The notes under the pieces were generated by a model. The model was not told where the DNA came from, searched no databases, and saw only the letters and a list, made by a program, of their open reading frames with translations. 64,000 bases of DNA from CAYQNU01 sp964419055 (GTDB taxonomy: Bacteria > Bacteroidota > Bacteroidia > Flavobacteriales_D > Parvicellaceae). The stretch covers positions 1-64,000 of the forward strand of contig CAYQNU010000001.1 of NCBI GenBank assembly GCA_964419055.1. Reading direction: 5' to 3'. Of the stretch, positions 17,336 to 26,183 are shown one piece after another. Position numbers and translations under genes: made by a program. The stretch's first letter is position 1, and each line of letters starts with the position of its first letter.

Positions 17336-17823
17336 AACGAATTTTAGTCCTATATTGTAGCGTAATTACTTTGACATGGCTCTTTACGAGTTGTCAAGGT
17401 GAAGAAGTATTTTATGAAGAAAACCATACCATTCCAGAACAAGTTTGGAACAAAAATAATGTGCCTTCATTTACTTTTGAAATTTTAGATACATTGGCCT
17501 TTTACGATTTTTACTTTAATTTGCGTACTACGAGCTCCTACAATTATTCAAATTTATATGCCTTTGTGGATATGGAATCACCTAATGATTTGGTGTATAG
17601 AGATACGGTTGAATTGCCTTTGGCCGATGATTTGGGTAAATGGTATGGTAAAAACTCGGGTAGTTTAGTTGAAAATTCTGTTTTGTTTTTTAAAAATGTA
17701 AATTTTGACATGAAGGGCACTTATCGTGTTTTCATTACTCATGCAATGAGAGAGGATGATTTGTCAGAAATAGTAGACGTAGGTCTTAAAATTGTTGAGG
17801 TAGAGGGAAAACGCAAAAACTAA
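17332..17823 (+). CDS. gldH: Gliding motility lipoprotein GldH
   Basis: The 163-residue lipoprotein has the lipobox F-T-S-C21 and the GldH pattern throughout (VFYEENHTIPEQVW, FYFNLRTTSSYNYSNLY, GKWYGKNSGS). GldH is needed for gliding in Flavobacterium and is tied to type IX secretion. The start is a GTG at 17332 that overlaps the ricT stop. Placement right after ricT is the usual flavobacterial order. A 215-bp gap follows. Confidence 0.92.
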   Translation: MKRILVLYCSVITLTWLFTSCQGEEVFYEENHTIPEQVWNKNNVPSFTFEILDTLAFYDFYFNLRTTSSYNYSNLYAFVDMESPNDLVYRDTVELPLADDLGKWYGKNSGSLVENSVLFFKNVNFDMKGTYRVFITHAMREDDLSEIVDVGLKIVEVEGKRKN

Positions 17824-17992
17824 TTTTCTCAATTTTTAAGGACATTAATAACACTAACGAATAGGTGTTTTAATTTTTTCGTGTATTTTAGGTTGTTTAG
17901 ATTCATTTTCTGCTAATTCAACATGAAATTGCTTTTAATTAAAACTCCAATAATAATTACATTTCAAGCGACATTTTATTACAACTGATTAT

Positions 17993-18000
17993 TATCTTTG
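17993..18000 (+). promoter_or_regulatory. gcvP: -7 promoter word TATCTTTG for gcvP
   Basis: A perfect TAnnTTTG word lies 39 bases before the gcvP ATG in an otherwise AT-rich 215-bp gap. No glycine riboswitch-like structure is apparent in the short leader. Confidence 0.6.
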
Positions 18001-18038
18001 CATTAATAAATTTAATATTCATTTAAATACTTGCAAAC

Positions 18039-20894
18039 ATGTCACGTAATGCTTTTGTAAACAGACATATCGGGCCAGATAGCTCCGATATTAAAAAGAT
18101 GCTATCAACCGTTGGAGTTTCTTCAATAAATGAGCTCATTGACAAAACAGTCCCGAGTCATATTCGTCTGAAGCAGGAATTGAATTTACCTGAGGCCATG
18201 TCTGAAAACGAGTATTTAACTGAATTAAAAGCTACCGCTTCAAAAAATAAATTAGTTAAAAATTATATCGGTTTAGGTTATTATGGGACTCATGTACCTT
18301 CTGTTATTTTAAGAAATGTACTTGAAAATCCAGGATGGTATACAGCCTACACACCCTACCAAGCTGAAATTTCACAAGGTCGATTAGAAGCTCTTTTGAA
18401 TTATCAAACGATGATTACTGACCTTACAGGGATGGAAATTGCAAACGCTTCACTTTTGGATGAAGGTACTGCTGCTGGAGAAGCTTTAATTATGTTTTAT
18501 AACTTAAGAAGTAGAGAGCAAGTAAAAAATAATGTAACTAAATTTTTTGTTGACGAAAATTGTTTCGAACAAACTAAAGATGTATTATCTACTCGAGCCG
18601 TTCCATTAGAAATAGAATTAGTTGTAGGTAGCTATGCTGAATTCAAACCAACAGAGGATTATTTTGGAGCCTTTGTTCAATACCCTGATTCGAATGGACA
18701 AATTAATGATTATGCGCAATTCACCGCTGATTGTCATGTCAAAGGCTTAAAAGTTTGTGTAGCTGCTGACATTATGAGTTTAGTAGTATTAAAATCGCCC
18801 GGTTCGTGGGGCGCAGATTGTGTTGTGGGTACTTCACAACGTTTTGGTGTGCCAATGGGATTTGGAGGACCTCATGCTGCTTATTTTGCAACAAAAGATG
18901 ATTTTAAAAGACAAATGCCGGGTCGTTTAATTGGTGTATCTATTGATAGCAATAACAATCCTGCTATAAGAATGGCTTTACAAACACGTGAACAGCATAT
19001 TAAAAGAGCTAATGCTACTTCAAATATTTGTACTGCACAAGCTTTATTAGCAGTAATGGCATCTATGTACGCTGTATATCACGGACCTAAAGGATTGAAA
19101 GAAATTGCCAGTGATATTCATTCAAAAACGGCAACGTTGGCTGTTGAATTAACGGCTTTAGGATTCGATATTGTAAATGAAAATTATTTCGACACCTTGA
19201 CCATTGCAACAGATAAAATTGATGTAATACAATCATTAGCCGATAAAAAAAGCATCAATTTGGCATACTATGACCAAGGTGTTTCATTGAGTATAGACGA
19301 AACCACTACCACAACGGATTTATTAGATTTAGCTAACGTTTTTGCTAACGCAGTAAACCAAGAAGTAGAAACGTTAAAAGTAATTGAATCAGCTATCCCT
19401 TCTTCTTTTGTAAGAAATGAACCTATTTTAACCCATCCAACTTTTAATTCATATCATTCAGAAACAGAAATGATGCGGTATTTAAAACGTTTGGAAAATA
19501 AAGATATCTCCTTAGTACATTCGATGATTTCATTGGGTTCTTGTACCATGAAATTAAACGCTGCAAGTGAAATGATTCCTGTAACTTGGCCTGAATTCGC
19601 CAATATTCACCCTTTTGCACCAGTGGATCAGACAAAAGGATTTATGTCCATGATTAACGAATTAGACCAATATTTAAGTGAGATAACTGGTTTTGCCAAA
19701 ATTTCATTTCAACCCAATAGCGGTGCGCAAGGTGAATATGCTGGATTATTAGTTATTAGAGCTTATCATTTAAGTAGAGGTGATAAACATAGAACCGTTT
19801 GTTTAATCCCATCATCTGCCCATGGTACTAATCCTGCAAGTGCAGTGATGGCTGGAATGGAAATCGTAGTGGTGAATTGTGATGAAAAAGGAAATATTGA
19901 CATTGCTGATTTAAAATCAAAAGCTGAAGCACATAAAGATAATTTATCTTGTTTGATGGTAACCTACCCTTCTACACACGGAGTTTACGAAGATGGCATT
20001 ACCGAAATCACTTCCATCATCCACGGATTTGGAGGTCAAGTGTATATGGATGGTGCTAATATGAATGCTCAAGTTGGATTAACCAGTCCGGGAAATATTG
20101 GTGCTGATGTTTGTCACTTAAACTTACACAAAACGTTTGCGATACCTCATGGTGGAGGTGGGCCAGGAGTAGGATGCATTGGTGTAGCTAAACATTTAGT
20201 TGATTTTTTACCTGGAAATCCGTATGTGAAAACTGGTGGGAATAAAGCAACTACTGCTGTAAGTTCTGCTCCTTATGGAAGCGGATTGATTTTATTGATT
20301 TCTTTTGGATACATCAAAATGTTAGGTAGAGAAGGGGTGAGAAAATCTACAGAGATGGCCATTTTAAATGCTAACTATATGAAAGCTCGCCTCAAAGGAA
20401 AATATGAGACGTTGTATTCAGGTAAAAATGATACTGTGGCTCACGAGATGATTATTGATTGTAGAGAATTTAAACGTGAGGCAGGAATTGAAGTGGAGGA
20501 TATTGCCAAACGATTAATTGATTACGGTTTTCATGCACCAACAGTAAGTTTTCCAGTTGCTGGTACTTTAATGATTGAGCCTACAGAAAGTGAATCATTA
20601 GCCGAATTAGACAAATTCTGTGATGCCATGTTAAAAATTAGAGAAGAAATTAATTTTGTAGCAGAAGGTATTTTTGACAAAGAAGATAACCCGTTGAAAA
20701 ATGCTCCACATACGGCTCAATCGATCATTAGCGACAATTGGAACCATAATTATTCTAGAGAAGCCGCTGCTTATCCCCTTCCCTATTTGAGAGAAAATAA
20801 ATTCTGGGTAAGTGTTGGTAGAGTTAACAATGCTCATGGGGATCGAAACCTTATATGTACTTGTCCTTCTGTTGAAAGCTACGTAAACGCTTAA
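18039..20894 (+). CDS. gcvP: Glycine dehydrogenase (decarboxylating), P protein
   Basis: The 951-residue full-length P protein of the glycine cleavage system decarboxylates glycine and passes the aminomethyl group to the lipoyl H protein. The pyridoxal phosphate lysine is K698 in NLHKTFAIPHGGGGPG. The N-terminal half (FVNRHIGP, GTAAGEA) and the C-terminal half are fused, the single-chain form. The H and T protein genes are not in the window. It has its own promoter and no terminator that I can see. Confidence 0.96.
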   Translation: MSRNAFVNRHIGPDSSDIKKMLSTVGVSSINELIDKTVPSHIRLKQELNLPEAMSENEYLTELKATASKNKLVKNYIGLGYYGTHVPSVILRNVLENPGWYTAYTPYQAEISQGRLEALLNYQTMITDLTGMEIANASLLDEGTAAGEALIMFYNLRSREQVKNNVTKFFVDENCFEQTKDVLSTRAVPLEIELVVGSYAEFKPTEDYFGAFVQYPDSNGQINDYAQFTADCHVKGLKVCVAADIMSLVVLKSPGSWGADCVVGTSQRFGVPMGFGGPHAAYFATKDDFKRQMPGRLIGVSIDSNNNPAIRMALQTREQHIKRANATSNICTAQALLAVMASMYAVYHGPKGLKEIASDIHSKTATLAVELTALGFDIVNENYFDTLTIATDKIDVIQSLADKKSINLAYYDQGVSLSIDETTTTTDLLDLANVFANAVNQEVETLKVIESAIPSSFVRNEPILTHPTFNSYHSETEMMRYLKRLENKDISLVHSMISLGSCTMKLNAASEMIPVTWPEFANIHPFAPVDQTKGFMSMINELDQYLSEITGFAKISFQPNSGAQGEYAGLLVIRAYHLSRGDKHRTVCLIPSSAHGTNPASAVMAGMEIVVVNCDEKGNIDIADLKSKAEAHKDNLSCLMVTYPSTHGVYEDGITEITSIIHGFGGQVYMDGANMNAQVGLTSPGNIGADVCHLNLHKTFAIPHGGGGPGVGCIGVAKHLVDFLPGNPYVKTGGNKATTAVSSAPYGSGLILLISFGYIKMLGREGVRKSTEMAILNANYMKARLKGKYETLYSGKNDTVAHEMIIDCREFKREAGIEVEDIAKRLIDYGFHAPTVSFPVAGTLMIEPTESESLAELDKFCDAMLKIREEINFVAEGIFDKEDNPLKNAPHTAQSIISDNWNHNYSREAAAYPLPYLRENKFWVSVGRVNNAHGDRNLICTCPSVESYVNA

Positions 20895-21004
20895 TTTATT
20901 GACAATTGAAGTATAATATTGCAAAGATACTTGGAATTTAATAAAATTTTGACCATCTTTGCATTTCACAAATAATTAACCTTATATTAAAAACAATTTA
21001 AGTT

Positions 21005-22789
21005 ATGAAAAAATTCTACTTAGGCGCTTTAGCATTAGCCACTGTTGCAACAGTTAATGCTCAACGCATTAATCAAAACACATTTGCTCCAGCAGGAAAA
21101 CACACTGCAATAGGAGAAGTTTCTAAACCTGTATCTATTAATCAAGAGAAAGCTACCGTTTTATGGGATGATGACTTTTCAACTCCTGCTAACTGGTCTT
21201 TTTCAAATGCTAGTACTCCTGCACATGGTTGGGTAATCTCTACTACTCCAACTGCTACTGGTGCAGTTGCTGCTTTATCGCCATTTGCCTCAACTACTGC
21301 ATCAAATGGTTTTGCAATTGTTGATTCTGATGCTGCAGGTTCTGGATCTACTACAGATGCAACTATTCAATGGGCTGGAACACCAATCGATTTAACAGGT
21401 TCTACAAACGTTTCGTTGCGTTTCTTAAATGTTACAAGAAACTATGCTTCTGATTATTTTGTAGAAGTAAGTAACGATGGAACAAACTGGACATCTTATG
21501 ATGTTAATACACAAATCACAACAAACATTAATACTGCTAACCCAGAATTAGCTGTAGTAAACATTTCTGCTACTGCTGCAGGTCAAGCAACTGTTTGGGT
21601 TCGTTTTAAATTTACAGCAGATTGGGGATGGTTTTGGGCAATTGACGATGTTGAAATCGTTTCTACTCCTGATTTTGATTTGAAACTTGCTAACATTAAT
21701 TGGGGTGTTGAAGGAGCTTGGGGTGATCGTTTAGCTTATGGAAGAACTCCAGTTGCTCAAGTTGCTCCAGTGAAATTTTCTGGAATTGTTGAGAATTTAG
21801 GTGCTTTAAGCCAAAACACAATTGAATTCACTGCTTCAACTGCTGGTTATTCTGGTGTAGGTGTTATCGCTACATTAGCTTCAGGTGCTTCTGATACTGC
21901 TCACGCTACAACAGATTTTACTCCTGCTGCTTCAGTTGGTTCTACAACTATGAACTTTTCAGTTACTTCTCCAAATACAGATGCTGACCCTGTAAATAAT
22001 ACATTCCCTGCTTTAACTTTTTCTAGAACTCAAAACGTTTACACTAGAGGAGGAACAGTTGCAACAGGAGGTACTTTTAACCAAGGAGAAGGATACGAAG
22101 TAGGTAATATTTATGACATTTTTGCTGCAGGTACTATTCACAGCGTAAGAGTAAACATAGCATCTACAGCTGTAGCTGGTTCTCAAATTTTCGCTACAAT
22201 TTATTCTATTGATGGTACTACAGGAGATTTCGTATTCCAAACAACTTCAGAACCTGTAACTATTTCTGCTGCTAACTTAGGAACTGAAATTAACATTCCA
22301 TTATTAACACCATATGTAGTAACTGTTGGTGAGCCAGTTTTAGCTGTTGCTGGATCTTTAGGAAGTGGTGGTGTTGGAAATGACGTAGTTATTGCTACAT
22401 CTGCAATTTCTCCAGTTCAAACAACTTTTTACTATGATTACACTGATGCTACTTGGTACTACACTACTGCTACTGCAATGGTTAGTATAGATTTCTCAGC
22501 TCAAACAGGAGTTGAAGAAACTGTAGGATCAATGACTTTAGGTCAAAATATGCCTAATCCTTCAAATGGAAATACAGCTGTAAACTATTCTTTAGTTTCA
22601 ACTGAAAACATTACTTTTGAAATTACTGATATGACAGGAAAACTTGTTCAAGTAATAAGAGAAGGTGTTAAAACTGCTGGATCTTACACAGTTAACATTA
22701 ACACTAATGAATTATCTGAAGGTATGTATTTCTATACAATTACTAACGGTACTTCTAGAGTTACTAAATCTATGGTTGTTGCCAAATAA
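21005..22789 (+). CDS. Secreted T9SS type A surface protein
   Basis: The 594-residue protein has a signal peptide ending near VNAQ and a jelly-roll-like first domain (WSFSNASTPAHGW, then NDGTNWTSYDVN, choice-of-anchor or cleaved-adhesin type). Low-complexity Ala/Thr-rich beta regions follow. The C-terminal T9SS type A sorting domain opens QNMPNPSNG and has YSLVSTENITFEITDMTGK and EGMYFYTI. It would be exported through the outer membrane and probably kept at the surface. Codon use is unusually uniform (GCT, AAC, GGA rich), and a very strong terminator follows, both consistent with high expression. No catalytic domain is evident. Confidence 0.85.
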   Translation: MKKFYLGALALATVATVNAQRINQNTFAPAGKHTAIGEVSKPVSINQEKATVLWDDDFSTPANWSFSNASTPAHGWVISTTPTATGAVAALSPFASTTASNGFAIVDSDAAGSGSTTDATIQWAGTPIDLTGSTNVSLRFLNVTRNYASDYFVEVSNDGTNWTSYDVNTQITTNINTANPELAVVNISATAAGQATVWVRFKFTADWGWFWAIDDVEIVSTPDFDLKLANINWGVEGAWGDRLAYGRTPVAQVAPVKFSGIVENLGALSQNTIEFTASTAGYSGVGVIATLASGASDTAHATTDFTPAASVGSTTMNFSVTSPNTDADPVNNTFPALTFSRTQNVYTRGGTVATGGTFNQGEGYEVGNIYDIFAAGTIHSVRVNIASTAVAGSQIFATIYSIDGTTGDFVFQTTSEPVTISAANLGTEINIPLLTPYVVTVGEPVLAVAGSLGSGGVGNDVVIATSAISPVQTTFYYDYTDATWYYTTATAMVSIDFSAQTGVEETVGSMTLGQNMPNPSNGNTAVNYSLVSTENITFEITDMTGKLVQVIREGVKTAGSYTVNINTNELSEGMYFYTITNGTSRVTKSMVVAK

Positions 22790-22809
22790 TCATAAAAAAA
22801 ACTAAATAT

Positions 22810-22843
22810 AACGCCCCGATGTGAAATTTCATATCGGGGCGTT
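22810..22843 (+). terminator. Strong intrinsic terminator after the T9SS protein
   Basis: An 11-bp perfect stem (AACGCCCCGAT with ATCGGGGCGTT), extended by an inner TGAAA/TTTCA stem, is followed by GTTTTTTTAT. This is the clearest Rho-independent terminator in the window. Confidence 0.92.
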
Positions 22844-22892
22844 GTTTTTTTATATAATTTTGCAATACACCAATTATCAATCACTTAATAGT

Positions 22893-23444
22893 ATGATTCA
22901 TTTATCCAAATACTTTATTTTAAGCTCCTTATTGCTTTTCATATTTGCTTGTTCTTCAAACGAAACTGAAAAGGTAGAACCTAAAAAAGAAGGTGAAGAA
23001 GTCATAGAAAAATCAAAAGCAACCACGCTAATATTGGTACGACATGCAGAAAAAAATAATGATACAGACACTTCAACGTTAACTCCAAATGGGATGAAAC
23101 AGGCAAGCAAATTGGCTTCCATTCTTCAAAATACTGAAATAAACTCTATTTACGCTACGTCATTTCCGAGAATGCGAATGACTGCAATTCCTACGGCAAT
23201 GTCTAAAAATTTAGAGGTAATTGATTATGAATCAGGTAAAATAGAAGTAATTGACATGATGATTAATGAAAATATAGGTAAAACGGCATTAGTCATTGGT
23301 CACAAAAACACCATCCCAGAAATTCTAAACCACTATCTAGGAACTAAGTATACCGATTTAGAGGGAGAAAGTGACATTTTCATTCTACACATTGATAATT
23401 CAAATTCTAAAGCTAACTCATTAACTCAACTTTATTACGAATAA
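22893..23444 (+). CDS. Histidine phosphatase-family lipoprotein
   Basis: The 183-residue lipoprotein (lipobox I-F-A-C20) carries a short histidine-phosphatase domain with the catalytic ILVRHAEKN (His51) near the N-terminus and the second histidine in VIGHKNT. The domain is SixA-like in size. The frame is open from 22821, but that opening lies inside the preceding terminator hairpin, so the ATG at 22893 is the supported start. The substrate is unknown. The gene converges with tsaB, five bases away. Confidence 0.85.
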   Translation: MIHLSKYFILSSLLLFIFACSSNETEKVEPKKEGEEVIEKSKATTLILVRHAEKNNDTDTSTLTPNGMKQASKLASILQNTEINSIYATSFPRMRMTAIPTAMSKNLEVIDYESGKIEVIDMMINENIGKTALVIGHKNTIPEILNHYLGTKYTDLEGESDIFILHIDNSNSKANSLTQLYYE

Positions 23445-23449
23445 TTCGA

Positions 23450-24139
23450 TTAACCTAAGTTTGGCGTAGTTTCTCCAAATTCCTTTAAGTAAAATGGCTC
23501 GTAATAGGCCAAATCAACAAAGTCTTTTTCGTTCCATTTAACTTCAGCAATTTCAGACATATATTGTGCTGATGGGCGAATATTATTGATTATGGTAATG
23601 GTAGATTTATCCAACTCAAGATCCGTTAACTTATCAGCTCCGTCACCAAATAAAACTATATTTTGTCCTTTCAATTCGTTAAAACTTGACGCATTTACCA
23701 CAAGCGAATAAGAAGATTTAATTAATTCGGACTTATTATTATATTGTGATGTATAAACCTCCATCCTCCTGGCATCAATCATAGGAAAAAACCATTCAAA
23801 ATCCAAAACCTTTTGAGTTTTAATAAAAGTATAGAACAACACTTCTAACGAATTAATTTCAATAAATGGTATATCCAATCCAAAACATAAACCTTTTGCA
23901 ACAGAAACGCCTATTCTAAGTCCCGTAAAGCTTCCTGGACCTCCTGAAATAGCCACAGCACTTAACTCAGTAAAACTAACCTTTGCTTGAGCTAATACCT
24001 CCTGAATAAAAATGGTTAATTTTTCGGCATGCAAAAAATGATCAGCGTGTTCTTCAACACAAGCCAAGCACTTACCATTATTTGAAACCGCTACAGAACA
24101 ACTTTTAACAGAGGTTTCAATACATAAAATTAAACTCAT
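23450..24139 (-). CDS. tsaB: tRNA t6A37 modification protein TsaB
   Basis: The 229-residue protein opens ILCIETSVKSCSVAV and has the ASKHA-fold block SGGPGSFTGLRIG. TsaB pairs with TsaD and TsaE to make threonylcarbamoyladenosine at position 37 of ANN-decoding tRNAs. It is the last gene of a tight minus-strand run (tatC, DUF5686, lptB, ompA-like, tsaB) and begins 8 bp after the OmpA-like gene. Partner genes are outside the window. Confidence 0.92.
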   Translation of the reverse strand: MSLILCIETSVKSCSVAVSNNGKCLACVEEHADHFLHAEKLTIFIQEVLAQAKVSFTELSAVAISGGPGSFTGLRIGVSVAKGLCFGLDIPFIEINSLEVLFYTFIKTQKVLDFEWFFPMIDARRMEVYTSQYNNKSELIKSSYSLVVNASSFNELKGQNIVLFGDGADKLTDLELDKSTITIINNIRPSAQYMSEIAEVKWNEKDFVDLAYYEPFYLKEFGETTPNLG

Positions 24140-24147
24140 TGATACAA

Positions 24148-25383
24148 TTAATTAAATTCTGTAACTACTACTTCAACTCTTCTATTGGCCTTATTTTCCT
24201 TTTCAGAGGAAGGATTAGTATGAATAAGTTGTGAATTCCCATAACCTTTGTAGCTAATGGTATTTGAAGGCACTCCGTTATCAATTAAGAATTGGTGAAT
24301 GACACGCGCTCTGCTCTTACTTAGTTTCCTCAATTTCAAAGTATTTCTTCGTTTCATACTGTTCACATGGCCACCAATTTCAACAGAAATATGCGGGTTA
24401 TTGAGTAGAAAAGTTCTTAAATCTTCGAGTTCAGATTTACTTTCTGGTAAAATTTGACTCGAATTGGGAGCGAAATTAATGTTTTCAAATTGGAGTTTTG
24501 ATCCCATTTTAATTTTTTCAATTTGATACGTAGCTACAGTATCTCTTTCTCCATCCCATTCAATAGAAAAGGCTCTTTGTAAAAAGTCTTTTTGAGTTAC
24601 GATTAATTGACCTTTTTTACCCTTAATTTCCTCACGCAAAATAAGTTCGCCTACATTGTTCTGCTGAAAATCAATAATTTTTTTATTTCCAATTTTAAGA
24701 ATTACAAAAGGATTGGCAACAATTTCTCCCAATTCATCAATCACTCGTAAGGTCATAGCTGGTAAATAATCCTCCTTAATGAGATTGGGTGTTCCAACTG
24801 TGTCCACCAACACCATTTCTAAATCTGATTTATAAACTGTTGTATTTTTTATGGCGAATCCTCCTTTATTACCATACGGACTGTCAAAAACAAGGTAAAT
24901 GGTATCGCTCTTTGAAACGGACAGAGGTGCTGAAAAATTAGGACTTTCACCAGCAGCGGCAAATGAATTTGAATACCCTTCCTTTAAACCCGTTGTACTG
25001 CCCGAAAACTCATTTCTTTTAGCCAAATTACTTCGTAAAGGAACAGGGATATTCTCGGAAATTTGATCACAAGTTGATTTTCCAAAGGAGGAAAAAATTA
25101 TGAAATCAAAATCATCATCGGGATATTGCGGAATTAACTCAAAACTAAAAGTAGCATCTTTCGTAAAATCCAACCGTATCCAAGTTGTGTTATGTTCTTT
25201 TGTAAAATAAAATTCGTTTGTAATTTTATGCCCACGAATTTCCAATTTATCCCCTACTCCTTTGTTGACATTTGAAAGCTTTAATGAATCTTTCAACGGT
25301 ATGGCATTGAGACAATCAGATGAATTTTGGGCATATAAACTCAAGGTGCTAAACCAACAAAGGATAACTGACGTCCATTTCAT
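24148..25383 (-). CDS. OmpA-family outer-membrane protein
   Basis: The protein of about 411 residues has a signal peptide (MKWTSVILCWFSTLSLYAQ), a jelly-roll N-terminal part, a short middle domain, and a C-terminal OmpA-like peptidoglycan-binding domain (INFAPNSSQILPES, HVNSMKRRN, KSRARVIHQFLIDNGV, NRRVEVVV). It probably links the outer membrane to peptidoglycan. The frame is open to an ATG at 25443 that overlaps the lptB stop. The ATG at 25383 gives a clean signal peptide and is preferred, though the overlapping start would couple translation to lptB. Confidence 0.82.
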   Translation of the reverse strand: MKWTSVILCWFSTLSLYAQNSSDCLNAIPLKDSLKLSNVNKGVGDKLEIRGHKITNEFYFTKEHNTTWIRLDFTKDATFSFELIPQYPDDDFDFIIFSSFGKSTCDQISENIPVPLRSNLAKRNEFSGSTTGLKEGYSNSFAAAGESPNFSAPLSVSKSDTIYLVFDSPYGNKGGFAIKNTTVYKSDLEMVLVDTVGTPNLIKEDYLPAMTLRVIDELGEIVANPFVILKIGNKKIIDFQQNNVGELILREEIKGKKGQLIVTQKDFLQRAFSIEWDGERDTVATYQIEKIKMGSKLQFENINFAPNSSQILPESKSELEDLRTFLLNNPHISVEIGGHVNSMKRRNTLKLRKLSKSRARVIHQFLIDNGVPSNTISYKGYGNSQLIHTNPSSEKENKANRRVEVVVTEFN

Positions 25384-25435
25384 TAAATAGTTTCCAAAAA
25401 TGGCAGTATGTCTATTTCTCAATTTATTAAACATG

Positions 25436-26182
25436 TTATTCATCCTCTTTAAACTGTTTCTTCTTTAATTCAAAATGTTGACCTAAATAAACCTTTTTCA
25501 CCTGTTCATCTACGGCCAATTCCTCGGCAGTACCCGCTTTTAAAATTGATCCTTCGAATAATAAATAAGCTCTATCTACTATTGATAAAGTTTCCTGAAC
25601 GTTGTGATCGGTAATCAGAATTCCAATATTCTTTTTTCGCAATTTCAAAACAATACTTTGAATATCCTCAACTGCTATGGGATCTACGCCTGCAAAAGGT
25701 TCATCTAATAAAACGAACTTTGGATTGATGGCTAATCCTCTAGCAATCTCCGTTCTTCGTTTTTCACCTCCCGAAAGTTTACTACCCAGATTTTTTCTAA
25801 CATGGGTCAAATGAAATTCTTCTAATAGCTCTTCCAAACGTTCTTTTTGTTGACTCTTAGATAATTTAGTCATTTGAAGAATGGCCAAAATATTATCTTC
25901 TACACTTAAATTACGAAACACCGAAACTTCTTGAGGTAAATACCCTATTCCCATTTGAGACCGCTTATACATTGGTAACTTGGTAATGTCTTTTTCGTCC
26001 AAAAAAACGTTCCCAGTATCTGGTTTGATGAGTCCAACCATCATATAAAATGAAGTCGTTTTCCCTGCACCGTTTGGCCCCAATAAACCAACAATTTCAC
26101 CTTGTTTTACAGATACCGTTACGTTTTTTACAACTTGTCGGCCTTTGTAAGTTTTGTTTATATTTTCTGTTCTTAACTCCAC
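25436..26182 (-). CDS. lptB: LPS export ABC transporter ATPase LptB
   Basis: The 248-residue ATPase drives lipopolysaccharide extraction from the inner membrane. It has a Walker A (GLLGPNGAGKTTS), the signature LSGGEKRRTEIARGL, and a Walker B with FVLLDEPFAGVDP. These together with the short C-terminus match LptB rather than other ABC ATPases. It follows the DUF5686 gene by one base. LptF/LptG are not present here. Confidence 0.93.
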   Translation of the reverse strand: MELRTENINKTYKGRQVVKNVTVSVKQGEIVGLLGPNGAGKTTSFYMMVGLIKPDTGNVFLDEKDITKLPMYKRSQMGIGYLPQEVSVFRNLSVEDNILAILQMTKLSKSQQKERLEELLEEFHLTHVRKNLGSKLSGGEKRRTEIARGLAINPKFVLLDEPFAGVDPIAVEDIQSIVLKLRKKNIGILITDHNVQETLSIVDRAYLLFEGSILKAGTAEELAVDEQVKKVYLGQHFELKKKQFKEDE

Positions 26183-26183
26183 T

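Noticed and set aside
16935..17360. Additional plus-strand genes inside the ricT tail
   Set aside because: These frames are by-products of the Asn/Lys-rich low-complexity tail; they lack starts with context, and the PSP1 protein and gldH explain the region.
17824..18038. tRNA or small RNA in the gldH-gcvP gap
   Set aside because: Reading both strands I found no cloverleaf or strong hairpin, only an AT-rich promoter region.
20922..20929. Antisense promoter word TATCTTTG reading into gcvP
   Set aside because: It matches TAnnTTTG on the minus strand, but such 8-mers arise often in AT-rich DNA and nothing downstream supports a transcript.
22821..22892. N-terminal extension of the phosphatase lipoprotein
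   Set aside because: It begins inside the terminator hairpin of the preceding gene, and the ATG at 22893 gives a textbook lipoprotein signal.
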